Counted from the first letter of the stretch, positions 36,586 through 45,645 are shown. The stretch: 58,882 nucleotides of DNA from an uncultured Thiodictyon sp. (GCA_903837595.1 CAILVI010000346.1:1-58882), one strand, 5' to 3'. Program-made: numbers and translations. Notes: a model not told the origin generated them from the letters alone.

Positions 36586-38373
36586 ATGAAACAATCAACA
36601 CAGTGGCTGAGGCTCGTCCCGGGGCTGATAGCATTGATCCTGAGCACGGCGCTGTGGGCGGAGACGTTTTCACTCCCCCCGGAGGGCAAGCCGCTCATCA
36701 CCATCACCGCCCCGGATGGATGGACCAGCGAGCTGGACGAAGGATTGCTGACTAGCGAAGACGCCGACAACGAGGCCTTGGCCTTCTCCATGGTATGGGA
36801 AGCCGGCTCCGATGAGAAGGCCATTCGAGATGTGAAAGAGATCATTGCCAGGGGAACGACTGGGGTTCGCTATTCCAACCCGCGGCAGATCGAGACAAAC
36901 GGCTTGGCGGCCGTGGAATTACGCGCCAAGGGAAAGATCAAGGACGACGGCACCGCGCTGGATATCCGGGCCATCGTCTTCCCACTGCCTCACGCACGAC
37001 ACGGCCTGCTGATTGTCCTGGTAAACACGGATGCGAGCAAGGGGGTCGCGGATGCTGTCGCGGGCATCTTCCGCTCCCTCAAGCCGATGGTCGGACTGGC
37101 GGAGTCTGGTCCAGCCCCGGACGGCGGCGAGGCGTGGGTAGGGAGCAGGTCGAACACTGCGGGCGGAAAGATGGCCGCCGGTGAGTTCTCCATCGAACGG
37201 ATCACGGCACTCGTCAATTCGGCCAGCCAGGGCGAGACAGGGGGTGCGAACAATGACGGACGAGCGCCGGGGGACATCGCCCCGGAACGCGATGATAGGA
37301 AGACCGAAACCGGGAAGGGGGAGGCAGCACCAGGACCCGAGTCTGCGTGGAAGGTGGTGACCGAGACGAATGATGTCATCTACTCCTCATTCTTGATTGC
37401 CACTGCCACCCTGCGCCTCGACCGCAAGCCGGACCCCCAAGTGCTCGGCGATTCCCTGGGCATGGTTGGCGTTGAGGTCAAGGCGCCCCGGGACAACTGC
37501 CCCATCGTGGTGGAGATATCGAGCCCGGATTACATTCAGCCCTCGCGTTTCGTGGGCGCCTTACCCAGGGGTGGGGAAACCTATAGCGTGTGGCCCGTCC
37601 TGAAATACGACTACGGCAAGTTGCTGGCACTGCACCAGACCGTTCCGGAGACCTTGACGGTTAAGCTGCTCCTGGATGACAAACCGGCCGGTGAGGAGTC
37701 ACTGCGGACCCAGCTGCGGCCAATCAACGAGGTCTTGTTCGGCTTTGAAGATGAGGACGGGGTCACCGATATGTCCTGGACATTCGCGGCCTTCGTCAAT
37801 GAAAACCACCCCTTCATCGACGAGATCCTGCGTGAGGCACTGGATCTGAAGATCGTGACGAGCTTTGCCGGATACCAGAAAAATGTAAGGGGTGTCCGCA
37901 ATGAAGTGAAGGCCATCTGGCAGGCTTTGCAGAAGCGCGGTCTCCGGTATAGCAATATCGCCACTACGTCCAGTGGTGAGGAGCATATCCATACCCAGCA
38001 CGTGCGCCTCATGGGGGATGCACTTAAGAGCAAACAGGCCAATTGTGTGGACGGCAGCGTATTGCTGGCATCTATTCTGCGCAAGATCGGCCTCAAGGTC
38101 TATCTGGTGGCGCTGCCTGGTCACATGCTGCTGGCAGCGGACCTGGATGAGGGCGGTGATGAGACGATCGGAATCGAGACCACCATGCTGGATGACAGCA
38201 CCTTCGATGAGGCCGTCCGGGAGGGTGACAGGGAAATTGCGGAGGCGGGCGACAAGTTTGAAGACGCGGACAATCTGCAATATCAGATGATCGACATTGA
38301 GGCGGCCCGCAAGATGGGCGTGATGCCGATCAGCGACGTGGCCAGCGAGCGTTCTGATCGGCCGACGCGGTAA
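36586..38373 (+). CDS. Exported transglutaminase-like protein
   Basis: A 595-residue protein that starts with a signal peptide (QWLRLVPGLIALILSTALWA). The first ~180 residues form a PsbP/DUF1795-like-looking beta region, followed by a charged low-complexity linker (~200-250). The last ~200 residues contain NCVDGSVLLASILRKIGL, with a Cys nucleophile candidate, then VALPGHMLLAADLDEG with a His and an Asp, the order seen in bacterial transglutaminase-like/papain-fold domains. It would act in the periplasm or on the surface. Substrate unknown. The ATG at 36586 has AGGAG 11 bp upstream. Confidence 0.75.
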   Translation: MKQSTQWLRLVPGLIALILSTALWAETFSLPPEGKPLITITAPDGWTSELDEGLLTSEDADNEALAFSMVWEAGSDEKAIRDVKEIIARGTTGVRYSNPRQIETNGLAAVELRAKGKIKDDGTALDIRAIVFPLPHARHGLLIVLVNTDASKGVADAVAGIFRSLKPMVGLAESGPAPDGGEAWVGSRSNTAGGKMAAGEFSIERITALVNSASQGETGGANNDGRAPGDIAPERDDRKTETGKGEAAPGPESAWKVVTETNDVIYSSFLIATATLRLDRKPDPQVLGDSLGMVGVEVKAPRDNCPIVVEISSPDYIQPSRFVGALPRGGETYSVWPVLKYDYGKLLALHQTVPETLTVKLLLDDKPAGEESLRTQLRPINEVLFGFEDEDGVTDMSWTFAAFVNENHPFIDEILREALDLKIVTSFAGYQKNVRGVRNEVKAIWQALQKRGLRYSNIATTSSGEEHIHTQHVRLMGDALKSKQANCVDGSVLLASILRKIGLKVYLVALPGHMLLAADLDEGGDETIGIETTMLDDSTFDEAVREGDREIAEAGDKFEDADNLQYQMIDIEAARKMGVMPISDVASERSDRPTR

Positions 38374-38448
38374 TTGCGGTCGAGCATCACGGCAAATCAA
38401 CTCGAATAGGCATAAACGGGGCCCGTGTGTCAGTCTATGCCCTGGGTC

Positions 38449-39261
38449 TCACCTGGGTGATCGACCAGGTTGAGCCACCGTGTTCTTAACGGTACGTGAT
38501 GATCCAACAACCGGTGACGCACGACGTCGTAACGCGCCACTTGATTTCGGCAAGCGACCCAATAGCGAATCGATCAAGGACGTGATGGCGTCCCTGGGAT
38601 GCTCAAACTTCAGTGTCACGCAGTGCAGGTCGGACCCGTCAAAATATTTGCCCGGTGCTTTGTTGATATCAATAACGCGCGCCCGCAACCGTAGCTCAGG
38701 CAGATGACCAGGACCCTCAACCGAAAGACTAATACTCTGATCTATTTCATACCCACTGACCGCGTGCAAATTGAATCGTCCGGCGGCAATCTGCTCCAAA
38801 ATCTGGCGAAAATCCTCGAGATTACCGACGGTGACTGCGAGCTCGTGGAACAGGTCAGTGGAATCCTTGTGATCCGTTGCGTGCGCTTTCCCGCCGAGTA
38901 TTTGCAGCAGCTTTTCCAATCGCAAATGACTTTCAGGCATGAGACTGGAAAAGCGCACAACAATAAGATATTGATCATTTGGCAGTAGCGCGGTACGCAG
39001 CACAACGGCGCTAATAGAAATGCACTGACCTCGTACCCATGGCAAATTGACCAATACCGAATCGCTTCCTGGCGGCAGCGGTTGCGCGGCAGTGAAAACC
39101 GCCCCCCCCCAAGAGATCTCCTGATTCAGGGCGGACATTGATTGATCCGTGCCCGGCAAGACCAGTGTCGCTGCCACCTGTACCCTTAGCCGTTGTTGAC
39201 GACGGCGCTCCCTGGTGTCAGAAATTTCCAGTGACGTATTCGCGTCGTCAACTTTGGCCAT
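38449..39261 (-). CDS. PilZ-domain protein (tentative)
   Basis: A 270-residue cytoplasmic protein. The N-terminal ~110 residues resemble a PilZ domain that binds c-di-GMP: an RxxxR-like RRQQRLRV and, where D/NxSxxG is expected, EISWGG. Glu replaces the acidic/amide residue, so binding is uncertain. The second half (~125-245) seems to repeat a similar beta-barrel pattern without the motifs. The ATG at 39261 is used; an upstream TTG would add seven residues. With the HD-GYP and EAL-type proteins it makes a third c-di-GMP-related gene in the window. Confidence 0.7.
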   Translation of the reverse strand: MAKVDDANTSLEISDTRERRRQQRLRVQVAATLVLPGTDQSMSALNQEISWGGAVFTAAQPLPPGSDSVLVNLPWVRGQCISISAVVLRTALLPNDQYLIVVRFSSLMPESHLRLEKLLQILGGKAHATDHKDSTDLFHELAVTVGNLEDFRQILEQIAAGRFNLHAVSGYEIDQSISLSVEGPGHLPELRLRARVIDINKAPGKYFDGSDLHCVTLKFEHPRDAITSLIDSLLGRLPKSSGALRRRASPVVGSSRTVKNTVAQPGRSPR

Positions 39262-39722
39262 CGCGCTGCCTCGGCATAGCAATTAATTCATTCGTTATGG
39301 CTATCCGTGGAATTTGCAGCCGTTCCGCGCCGAAGTTCGCGCTGGCCAAGCTGCTCGTAAAACGCATCCAGATTTTGTTTCTTGTCGCGCTCATGTCCGC
39401 CCGCGACGACCACCGCCTTTCGAAAACAGCGGCAACGCAGGATCGAACAAGGTGACGCGTCAGGGGGCGCGGGTGTTCGTCGCATCCCCGGCGCCCACCT
39501 TGTGTGTGTTCGTCGCCGCGCAGAATACTCTGCTTGGGCATTGTCGCAAGAAAATCAGTGTAAAGTTTTTGTTAACTTTTCACATTTTGTTCTCCAACGC
39601 GCGACTTTTGCTCGGGCGAGCGCGACAAGACGCCGATGTGCTGACACCTTAGGTGAAATTCCGGGGGACCGCGTGGAACTCGCTGTGGTCCGGCTGCGAT
39701 AGCGGAAAATCATCAAGAATCA
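39262..39722. other. Intergenic region with AT-rich stretch
   Basis: About 460 bp upstream of the PilZ gene without a convincing ORF. It contains an AT-rich patch (39545-39600) with an operator-like inverted repeat, described separately. I see no tRNA or clear promoter pair. Confidence 0.4.
39558..39583. promoter_or_regulatory. Operator-like inverted repeat
   Basis: Arms gtgtaaagtt (39558-39567) and aacttttcac (39574-39583) pair in 9 of 10 positions around a 6-bp spacer, a size typical of dimeric repressor sites. The surrounding DNA is far more AT-rich than the window. No regulator gene is next to it, so the binder is unknown. Confidence 0.35.
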
Positions 39723-39866
39723 ATGAGCGATTGGGTTTCCCCGCGCCCCGCGCGCCGGACCGCAGTGTGCGTCACGGCAGCACTGGCGGTGGTGGCGGTG
39801 GTGGCGGCTGGATGCGCGGGTTGCCTGGGCTCCAGACCCGGCGCCAGTAACCGATCGAATGGCTAA
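39723..39866 (+). CDS. Possible small lipoprotein
   Basis: A 47-codon ORF encodes a basic start (PRPARR), a hydrophobic core (VTAALAVVAVVAAG) and the lipobox-like VAAGC, then a short Gly/Ser-rich tail. This is the layout of a small lipoprotein such as an entericidin-like peptide. There is no strong ribosome binding site. Its stop codon is the first three bases of dispersed repeat copy 2. Confidence 0.4.
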   Translation: MSDWVSPRPARRTAVCVTAALAVVAVVAAGCAGCLGSRPGASNRSNG

Positions 39867-39990
39867 CGGCCATGGCGCCGACACCGCCCCGAAAGATGAA
39901 CGTTGCGGGTGCCTTGGCCATTCTCTCCGCACCCTACCCTAGAGAGAGGGAGAATTGGAGCGCGCTCCCGGCGCGACTATAATGGTAGAG
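39864..39990 (+). repeat. Dispersed intergenic repeat, copy 2
   Basis: Second copy of the element at 16425-16556. The start taacggccatggcgcc and the core ttggagcgcgctcccggcgc are identical; the middle is diverged and its hairpin is weaker than in copy 1. It lies upstream of a membrane-protein gene in the same orientation as copy 1 has to the sulfotransferase. Confidence 0.75.
39955..39983 (+). promoter_or_regulatory. Sigma-70-like promoter in repeat copy 2
   Basis: TTGGAG at 39955-39960 and TATAAT at 39978-39983 are separated by 17 bp: a perfect -10 and a 4-of-6 -35. It points to the gene at 40057. In copy 1 the -35 is kept but the -10 position reads tttcac, so only this copy has the full promoter. 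Confidence 0.55.
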
Positions 39991-40056
39991 ACTCAATCTA
40001 TCCTCTCTTGGCCGAAACGACGATCATGGCCACGAAACCTCAGAAGGCAACCGCGT

Positions 40057-40545
40057 ATGGACTATCGGACCGTCTTTGACATTGCTGACGCCGGATACAA
40101 GAGCGGGTGGTTCGTGTCGTTCGGGTTGATCTTTGTTGCTGCCGGCACCTGGCTGGTGGCGACTCGCAAGCGACTGCCCGGCGGGTGGGGCAAGCACCCC
40201 ACGGCGAGCAATCTATTTGCCTTCTTCTTTCTGGGGTTCGCGGTCCTGTGGACGCTCGGTGCATTTTTCTCGACTTACGGCGCATACTCATCGCTATCGC
40301 AGGCACGGCGCCTCCACCAGGTAAGCATTGTCGAAGGCCTTGTCACCAACTTCAAACCAATGCCACTGACCGGTCACGCCATGGAGCGCTTCTGCGTATC
40401 AGACGTTTGCTTTGAATACTCTGACTACGTGGTCGTTGCCGGGTTCAACACGACCACCTCTCACGGTGGCCCCATTGGGGAAGGCTTGCCTGTGCGCATT
40501 TCTTATGTCGGTAACGCAATCGTCAAGCTGGGGGTTGCCAAATAG
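40057..40545 (+). CDS. Small membrane protein, DUF3592-like
   Basis: A 162-residue protein with two membrane helices (WFVSFGLIFVAAGTWLV and LFAFFFLGFAVLWTLGAFF) and a C-terminal beta-rich domain (VSIVEGLVTNFKPM, VVAGFNTT, LPVRISYVGNAIVKL). This order resembles DUF3592 proteins, whose function is unknown. The ATG at 40057 is chosen because the open frame upstream runs through repeat copy 2. A promoter lies ~75 bp upstream. Confidence 0.7.
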   Translation: MDYRTVFDIADAGYKSGWFVSFGLIFVAAGTWLVATRKRLPGGWGKHPTASNLFAFFFLGFAVLWTLGAFFSTYGAYSSLSQARRLHQVSIVEGLVTNFKPMPLTGHAMERFCVSDVCFEYSDYVVVAGFNTTTSHGGPIGEGLPVRISYVGNAIVKLGVAK

Positions 40546-40891
40546 GGTGCGAAACAAACCGCAGCGCGGCCGGCTGGTACGGTGGGCAAGCCTTCCGAAC
40601 CCTACACGCGATGGCTACGCGTGAGGAAGATACCATGCTACCGATGAAGCCCTGGCGCTGGGAACCCACACAGCATGGCAATGGACCCGATTGGCTTTCC
40701 TTCAGGTCCGGAACTGTAGCGTCGGCCAGGGGGACCATCCAGGACGTGAAAAACCAAGGGCGGTATAGTAGCATCGAGCTTTCAGGGTCGATAGATGGTT
40801 GCACCGAAGTCCCGCGGCGACCTCTGTCGCCTCATCATATGATAGCGCCGCGCAGGCCCGGGCGCATTTGCAGACTCTGGAGCCCTAAACC
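40546..40891. other. Intergenic region, no convincing gene
   Basis: The plus strand has an open frame (40611-40895) whose stop overlaps the next ATG as ATGA. The predicted peptide looks random in its second half and has no family resemblance. I do not call it. No hairpin or promoter stands out. Confidence 0.4.
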
Positions 40892-41902
40892 ATGAAGCTC
40901 TTCCAATCCATCTTCGGCGGTCGCGAGGAGACCCATGGCCGCTATCCCGAGTCGCTCATTGAGGCGGCCATCGAGCGCGCGGTGGATACCACAGACTCAC
41001 GCATCCGGCTCCTGCCGGGCTACCGTAAACACCTGCGTGGACCAGTGATCCACGCCATTGATCATGTCATCTCGCTGGTTGACAGGATCCCCGCCCCGGT
41101 GTCGGCCGACAAACATGAGTTCACATCCGCTCCAGCGCTCGCCGCACTGTACGCCTCCGCCGCTGATATGCTGGACCAGTTCAGTCGGGATCGCTCACTG
41201 ACCGATTATTTGGCGAGCCCGGAAGGCCGCGACGCCGGGCGAATCACGGCATTGGTGCTGGCAGAACGCGGCCAGCGGACCGTCTTTGGCATTGACCTGA
41301 CGGGCGATATCATCCGCCGCGAGGTGCCGCAGGTAGCGGTCTGCTTTACCGATCATAACCTGGTGGACCCCAGGGCCAGCGAAGAAGAGGCGCGCCGTCA
41401 CCTGAAACGCCGCGCCTTCGACCATCTGCTATTTCTGGCGCTGACCCGGATCGGCGAGGTGCGCATCGAGCGCGCCGATCTCGCGCGCCAGCGTGACCTG
41501 CTGCGCGGCAAATTGGCGGCGTTCAAGCGCGGGGGCTTGACTTTTAATCCGAGCGAGGGTGAGCACCCTGATCCGGCGACGCTGGAAAGTGAATTGGACT
41601 CGATCACGGATCAGTTGGCGAGCTTAGGGAGGGATGACCAGGTCTTGCAGACCCATCTGGAGATCGTCGCCGAGTCCTTGGGACAGGCCGAGCATCTGCT
41701 CTGGTCCGAGCCACTCACCCTCTTCATTGACCCGATGAACATTGAGCGCACCCCCCACGACCCCGCTGCCCGCCGGATCGACTTTGAGGAATTGCACAAT
41801 GCCCGCGAGCAACGGCTCGTCATGCAGCTGGTGTCATTCTCACCCAGCGAACTGCCGGCCCGTGAGGACCTGGTGGCCGCAGCCGAGCGCTATCTGTATT
41901 GA
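40892..41902 (+). CDS. Conserved-looking protein of unknown function
   Basis: A 336-residue soluble protein without signal peptide. It begins MKLFQSIFGG, is highly charged, and has a likely coiled coil at ~195-270 (RADLARQRDLLRGKLAAF, then LESELDSITDQLASL). The clear codon structure and length show a real gene. I do not recognise a domain. Neighbours give no hint. Confidence 0.75.
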   Translation: MKLFQSIFGGREETHGRYPESLIEAAIERAVDTTDSRIRLLPGYRKHLRGPVIHAIDHVISLVDRIPAPVSADKHEFTSAPALAALYASAADMLDQFSRDRSLTDYLASPEGRDAGRITALVLAERGQRTVFGIDLTGDIIRREVPQVAVCFTDHNLVDPRASEEEARRHLKRRAFDHLLFLALTRIGEVRIERADLARQRDLLRGKLAAFKRGGLTFNPSEGEHPDPATLESELDSITDQLASLGRDDQVLQTHLEIVAESLGQAEHLLWSEPLTLFIDPMNIERTPHDPAARRIDFEELHNAREQRLVMQLVSFSPSELPAREDLVAAAERYLY

Positions 41903-41950
41903 GAGGAGCGGGGCGTCGCGCCCCCGTGATCATTACTCGGACCACCCGGC

Positions 41951-42017
41951 TCCCATTCACGACCGCGTTACCTTACCGCGTGATCGCCCGCCAACCGCCG
42001 CGCGGCGGCAGGCATTC
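41951..42017. repeat. Direct repeat flanking the serine hydrolase, copy A
   Basis: A ~66-bp stretch that recurs at 43253-43320 in the same orientation. It covers the 3' end of the serine hydrolase gene (the last ~15 codons) and its downstream flank; shared words include cgcccgccaaccgccgcgcg and tcccattc. Confidence 0.75.
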
Positions 42018-43160
42018 CTGGCACAACAGCAGTCGCCGCAGGCTCTCGGCCAGAATCAACTCAATCATATCCGAACCCGAGTTCTCTTCATTGGTCAGAA
42101 TCACCAACGCCAGGTCCCTGCCGGGGTAATAGCGCATCTCAGACTGAAATCCGGCTGATTTCCCGCTATGGCCCCAGCTGGTCCCGTAGGTGCTCGATTG
42201 CTTCACCTCAAGCCCGAGCCCATACTCTTTCCCCGTAAAGCCGATGGTTTTCATCTGCGTGAGTGAATCGGCGTTTAGTATCGTCTTGTCTTTAAACAGT
42301 GCCCGTAGAAATCTTGCAATCCCCGGTGCGTCAGAGATCAGACCGCCGTCGCCAAGCCCCAACGCATCGTTTTGCTCGGTAATATCTTTGCGTGGCGTCT
42401 GGCCGGTATCATACCCACGCACCAGCAGCCCGCCGAATCCGCCGGAACGCGTCTCCGCCATCTCCATAAAGATATTAGCCATCTTCAGCGGGTCGAAAAT
42501 GATCCGCCGCATTTGGGCGGCGAGCGTGCTACTTGTTACTTGCCGTACAATCATTTCCAGCAACAGAGAATTGGTATTAGTATACTTGAACTCCAGCCCC
42601 GGCCTGAATGTCCCCGGCTGACCATACACATATTTCGTGATGATCTCGTTCGCCGTCCAGGCATCGCGCGGCTGCCTGGCGGCGACGGCCGCCAGATAGG
42701 CGCTGTTATCGTAATATTCGAATATCCCGCTGGTCATGTTCAGGAGGTTGCGGACAGTAGCGGTTTCACCATTGCCGCTCGATCCTGACGCGGCAGGAAG
42801 ATAGATTGAAATCTTATCGTCCAGTTTCAGTTTATTTTCTTCAGCAAGCTTGAGGACGACGGTCGCCAAAAAGGTCTTGGTCATACTGGCGATACGCAGC
42901 ATATCGCCCGACTGCATGTTGGTCCCCGGATCAAGATCGGTCGCACCAAGCACGGCCTTCCCGCTGGCGACGCTGAATTCTGCGGTGGGGGTAAGGACCG
43001 CAAGTACGGCGCCGGGCGTTTTCGTCTTGGAATTCGCCACCAATGAGTCCAGCATCTGCTGGAAGGCGCTCTGCTCAGGGACCGCCGCCGCCGCACTGGG
43101 CAGTAGCAGACAACAGCCTGTAAACAGCAGAAAAACGCGCAAGAAGGAGCGACTCATCAT
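41973..43160 (-). CDS. Serine hydrolase, class C beta-lactamase family
   Basis: A 395-residue exported protein with a signal peptide ending near AAAA-VPE. The active site has Ser-x-x-Lys in ASMTKTF, Tyr-x-Asn in YTNTNS and His-x-Gly in GHSGKSAG, all in the order of class C beta-lactamases and D-alanyl-D-alanine carboxypeptidase/esterase EstB relatives. GC content is lower than in neighbouring genes. The C-terminal ~15 residues (CQECLPPRGGWRAITR) look added: this segment is part of a direct repeat whose second copy lies behind the gene's 5' end. Substrate unknown. Confidence 0.9.
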   Translation of the reverse strand: MMSRSFLRVFLLFTGCCLLLPSAAAAVPEQSAFQQMLDSLVANSKTKTPGAVLAVLTPTAEFSVASGKAVLGATDLDPGTNMQSGDMLRIASMTKTFLATVVLKLAEENKLKLDDKISIYLPAASGSSGNGETATVRNLLNMTSGIFEYYDNSAYLAAVAARQPRDAWTANEIITKYVYGQPGTFRPGLEFKYTNTNSLLLEMIVRQVTSSTLAAQMRRIIFDPLKMANIFMEMAETRSGGFGGLLVRGYDTGQTPRKDITEQNDALGLGDGGLISDAPGIARFLRALFKDKTILNADSLTQMKTIGFTGKEYGLGLEVKQSSTYGTSWGHSGKSAGFQSEMRYYPGRDLALVILTNEENSGSDMIELILAESLRRLLLCQECLPPRGGWRAITR

Positions 43161-43826
43161 TGGCTTGTCCTCGTGAGCTTTGGTTTGAGGAGGTTGGTTC
43201 CCAGGGCCGGCGGACGAACCGGCACCGGCCTTGTCCGCTATCGCACATCGGATCCCATTCGTGGCCGTGTTACCTTAACCGCACGTTCGCCCGCCAACCG
43301 CCGCGCGACGGCAGGCACTCGTAGCAGGACCGCGGCGTAGAATCACATACATCGCCGACCTGGACGCGGCCACCGAGTCCCCGGCCTGCGGTGCGGTGCG
43401 GGCAGAGCACAGCGCCGCACTAGCGGCGGTCAGCGGGCGGGGCACTTAGGCTGAACCTGGCATGCTGAATCCCCCGGTTCGTCGATACGGACGGCGCCGA
43501 AATCATTGCGAAAAATACGGTTTGATCGCCTGGACGGCCAACGCTGGTGAGCAGGGAGACACCCAAAGGCCAAACTGCACGCGCAACGACTGATCGCCCA
43601 ACACTGTTACGCCTGATATTTAAACCGGCTCCAAGAGCGTCATTTGGAGCGGGCTCACTGTCTCATTGTTATAGCCTGCTGCAAACGCCTTATCAACGAA
43701 CCATTTCAGTCGGACTTGCGACATCAGTGCTTGACGATGCGCGTCCAGGGTCGGATAATCCGACAGATATCATTGGATTTCATGCATTTCTCCAGCACCC
43801 CGAACGGTGCCGAAGCGGAGCTGCCC
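43161..43826. other. Intergenic region with repeat copy B
   Basis: About 666 bp separate the serine hydrolase and cyclase-family starts. Apart from the repeat at 43253-43320 and a short open stretch on the plus strand (43360-43449) that reads like a gene remnant, nothing convincing is present. Promoters for both divergent genes must lie here. Confidence 0.4.
43253..43320. repeat. Direct repeat flanking the serine hydrolase, copy B
   Basis: Second copy of the 41951-42017 repeat. Read on the minus strand it encodes C-Y-ECLPSRGGWRA, homologous to the end of the serine hydrolase. It may be the surviving 3' end of a tandem paralogue, or a repeat that became the end of the gene. Confidence 0.7.
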
Positions 43827-44654
43827 ATGCCGCGTACATTCGTCGACCTGTCGATCTACCTGGAGAATGACGTACCCGCCGATCCGCCGCCGTTCGGCCC
43901 GCGGATCGACTATGTCAACCACGCGCAGAGTGTCGAGCAGATCACGTCGTTCTTTCCCGGACTGCAGGAGAGCGACCTGCCCGACGGTGAGGGCTGGGCG
44001 ATCGAATGGATACGGCTCTGCACGCACGCCGGTACCCATCTCGACGCCCCGTACCATTATCACTCGACGATGAACAAGGCGCTGGGCGGCCAGGAGCCCG
44101 CCATCACCATCGACGAGGTACCGCTGGAGTGGTGCTTCCAGCCAGGGGTGAAGCTCGACTTTCGCCATTACGAGGATGGCTATGTGGTCACGGCGGCCGA
44201 TGTCGAGGCTGAACTCGCGCGCATCGGCCATCGGCTCGCGCCCCTGGAGATCGTGTTGGTCAATACCAGCGCCGGGACGCGCTATGGCCAGGCCGACTAC
44301 GTCGCGTCCGGCTGCGGCATGGGCTATGAGGCGACCATGTACCTGCTGGAGCGCGGCGTGCGCCTGACCGGTACCGACGCCTGGAGCTGGGACGCGCCCT
44401 TCGTCTACACCGCGAAGAAATACGCCGCCACCCACGACGCCTCGCTGATCTGGGAAGGCCACAAGGCCGGGCGCGACATCGGCTATTGTCACCTGGAGAA
44501 GCTGCACAACCTCGAGTGCCTGCCGCCCGACGGTTTCTACGTCTCCTGCTTCCCGCACAAGATCCGCGGCGCATCGGCCGGTTGGACGCGCGCGGTGGCA
44601 ATCTTCGACGCTGGCTTGCTGCCGACGGGCGCCGTATCAGCAGGCCCGACGTGA
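43827..44654 (+). CDS. Cyclase-family hydrolase (kynurenine formamidase-like)
   Basis: A 275-residue metal-dependent hydrolase of the Cyclase/KynB family (PF04199 type). The metal motif is CTHAGTHLDAPYHY; further signs are the start FVDLSIYLENDVP and GVRLTGTDAWSWD. The ATG at 43827 has CGGAG six bases upstream; an ATG at 43782 is an alternative that would add 15 residues. It runs convergent to the DUF4351 gene. Substrates in the family include N-formylkynurenine, isatin and cyclic amides; the one here is unknown. Confidence 0.88.
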   Translation: MPRTFVDLSIYLENDVPADPPPFGPRIDYVNHAQSVEQITSFFPGLQESDLPDGEGWAIEWIRLCTHAGTHLDAPYHYHSTMNKALGGQEPAITIDEVPLEWCFQPGVKLDFRHYEDGYVVTAADVEAELARIGHRLAPLEIVLVNTSAGTRYGQADYVASGCGMGYEATMYLLERGVRLTGTDAWSWDAPFVYTAKKYAATHDASLIWEGHKAGRDIGYCHLEKLHNLECLPPDGFYVSCFPHKIRGASAGWTRAVAIFDAGLLPTGAVSAGPT

Positions 44655-44695
44655 CGCACGACCGCGCTGCACGCGGCTGGCTCAGCGCGACAGGG

Positions 44696-45562
44696 TCAGT
44701 GCAGGATCTCCTCAATACTGTCGGCGGTCAGGATGCGCTCGGACCAGGTCAGGAGGGTGTCCGGGTCGGCCGTCTCAACGCGCTTACAGGTGGTCTCGGG
44801 GACCTCTCCGAATTTGCTGCGTAACTGACGCAGCAGCATGGTGGCTTCGCCTAACTGCTTACCCTCTTCCCGAAATCGTTCGGCAAAATTCGTCATCGTT
44901 GCGACCTCTGATGGGTACTCTTGACTGTAGCGTTGCCGTTCATTTTCATCCAACGCAGCATAGATGTCGATAAAATCCATGTACTTGAGTTGACGCTCCG
45001 GATCAGTCTCCAGAGTCGTCAGGCCACGCACCGCGTCGGCGTAGACGGCGACCCGCTCGTCTGGCGCATAGCGCATGTTGGGTAGGTTGAGCCGCGCGAC
45101 CAGATTGTCGCTGTCGCGGTAGGCATGGTAGGGCAACTCCGCCAGCTCGCACGCGATGTAGCTGAAACTGAGATAGGTGTGACGATCCCCCCCAAGGGTC
45201 AGTGAACGCCGGTCGGGCGACCCGCGCAGGAAGACCACGATCGGCACCACCCGGTCGGTCTGGCACAGCTCGGCCAGGTCCGCGCAGTAGCGCACCAAGC
45301 GGTAGATCGAGAACCGACGCGGGTCACTCTCCTCCTCGACGACGAACAGCAGGGCCTCGCGCCGCCCGTCCGGCCATTCCACCAGGAGCGGGGTGTCCAG
45401 TTCGCGAAAGCGCTCGCCCAGGCGTTCCTGCAACTGCTCCTGACGCAGCGGCGTGATCCGCACCGACTCCGGCAGGTCGTCGGCCTCCGCCGCGGCGAAG
45501 AAGGCCAGGGCCTGACGCGGATAGTCGAGGATCAGGTTCTTGAAGTTCTGGTCGTGGCTCAT
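44696..45562 (-). CDS. DUF4351/Rpn-family protein
   Basis: A 288-residue protein of the recombination-promoting nuclease (Rpn)/PD-(D/E)xK transposase-like group. It starts MSHDQNFKNLILDYPRQALAFF, has LVEWPDGRREALLFVVEEESD (acidic residues fit the nuclease core), and ends with a DUF4351 segment, LRQLRSKFGEVPE...WSERILTADSIEEIL. Such proteins are abundant in purple sulfur bacteria and cyanobacteria. Rpn proteins cleave DNA and promote recA-independent recombination (family knowledge); activity here is unproven. It follows the ATPase/TOPRIM-like pair by ~80 bp on the same strand. Confidence 0.85.
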   Translation of the reverse strand: MSHDQNFKNLILDYPRQALAFFAAAEADDLPESVRITPLRQEQLQERLGERFRELDTPLLVEWPDGRREALLFVVEEESDPRRFSIYRLVRYCADLAELCQTDRVVPIVVFLRGSPDRRSLTLGGDRHTYLSFSYIACELAELPYHAYRDSDNLVARLNLPNMRYAPDERVAVYADAVRGLTTLETDPERQLKYMDFIDIYAALDENERQRYSQEYPSEVATMTNFAERFREEGKQLGEATMLLRQLRSKFGEVPETTCKRVETADPDTLLTWSERILTADSIEEILH

Positions 45563-45645
45563 GAGGGGATGCTACTCCATCCGCCCTGCCGCGACCCAGC
45601 GGCGTATCAGCTCCACGGTATAACGCCAACGCTCCCCATGCAGGA

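Noticed and set aside
40611-40895. 94-codon ORF with ATGA overlap to the next gene
   Set aside because: The overlap is suggestive, but the peptide turns Pro/Arg-rich and random in the second half and has no family resemblance.
43360-43449. Short plus-strand open stretch after repeat copy B
   Set aside because: About 30 codons without start or family; at most a gene remnant.
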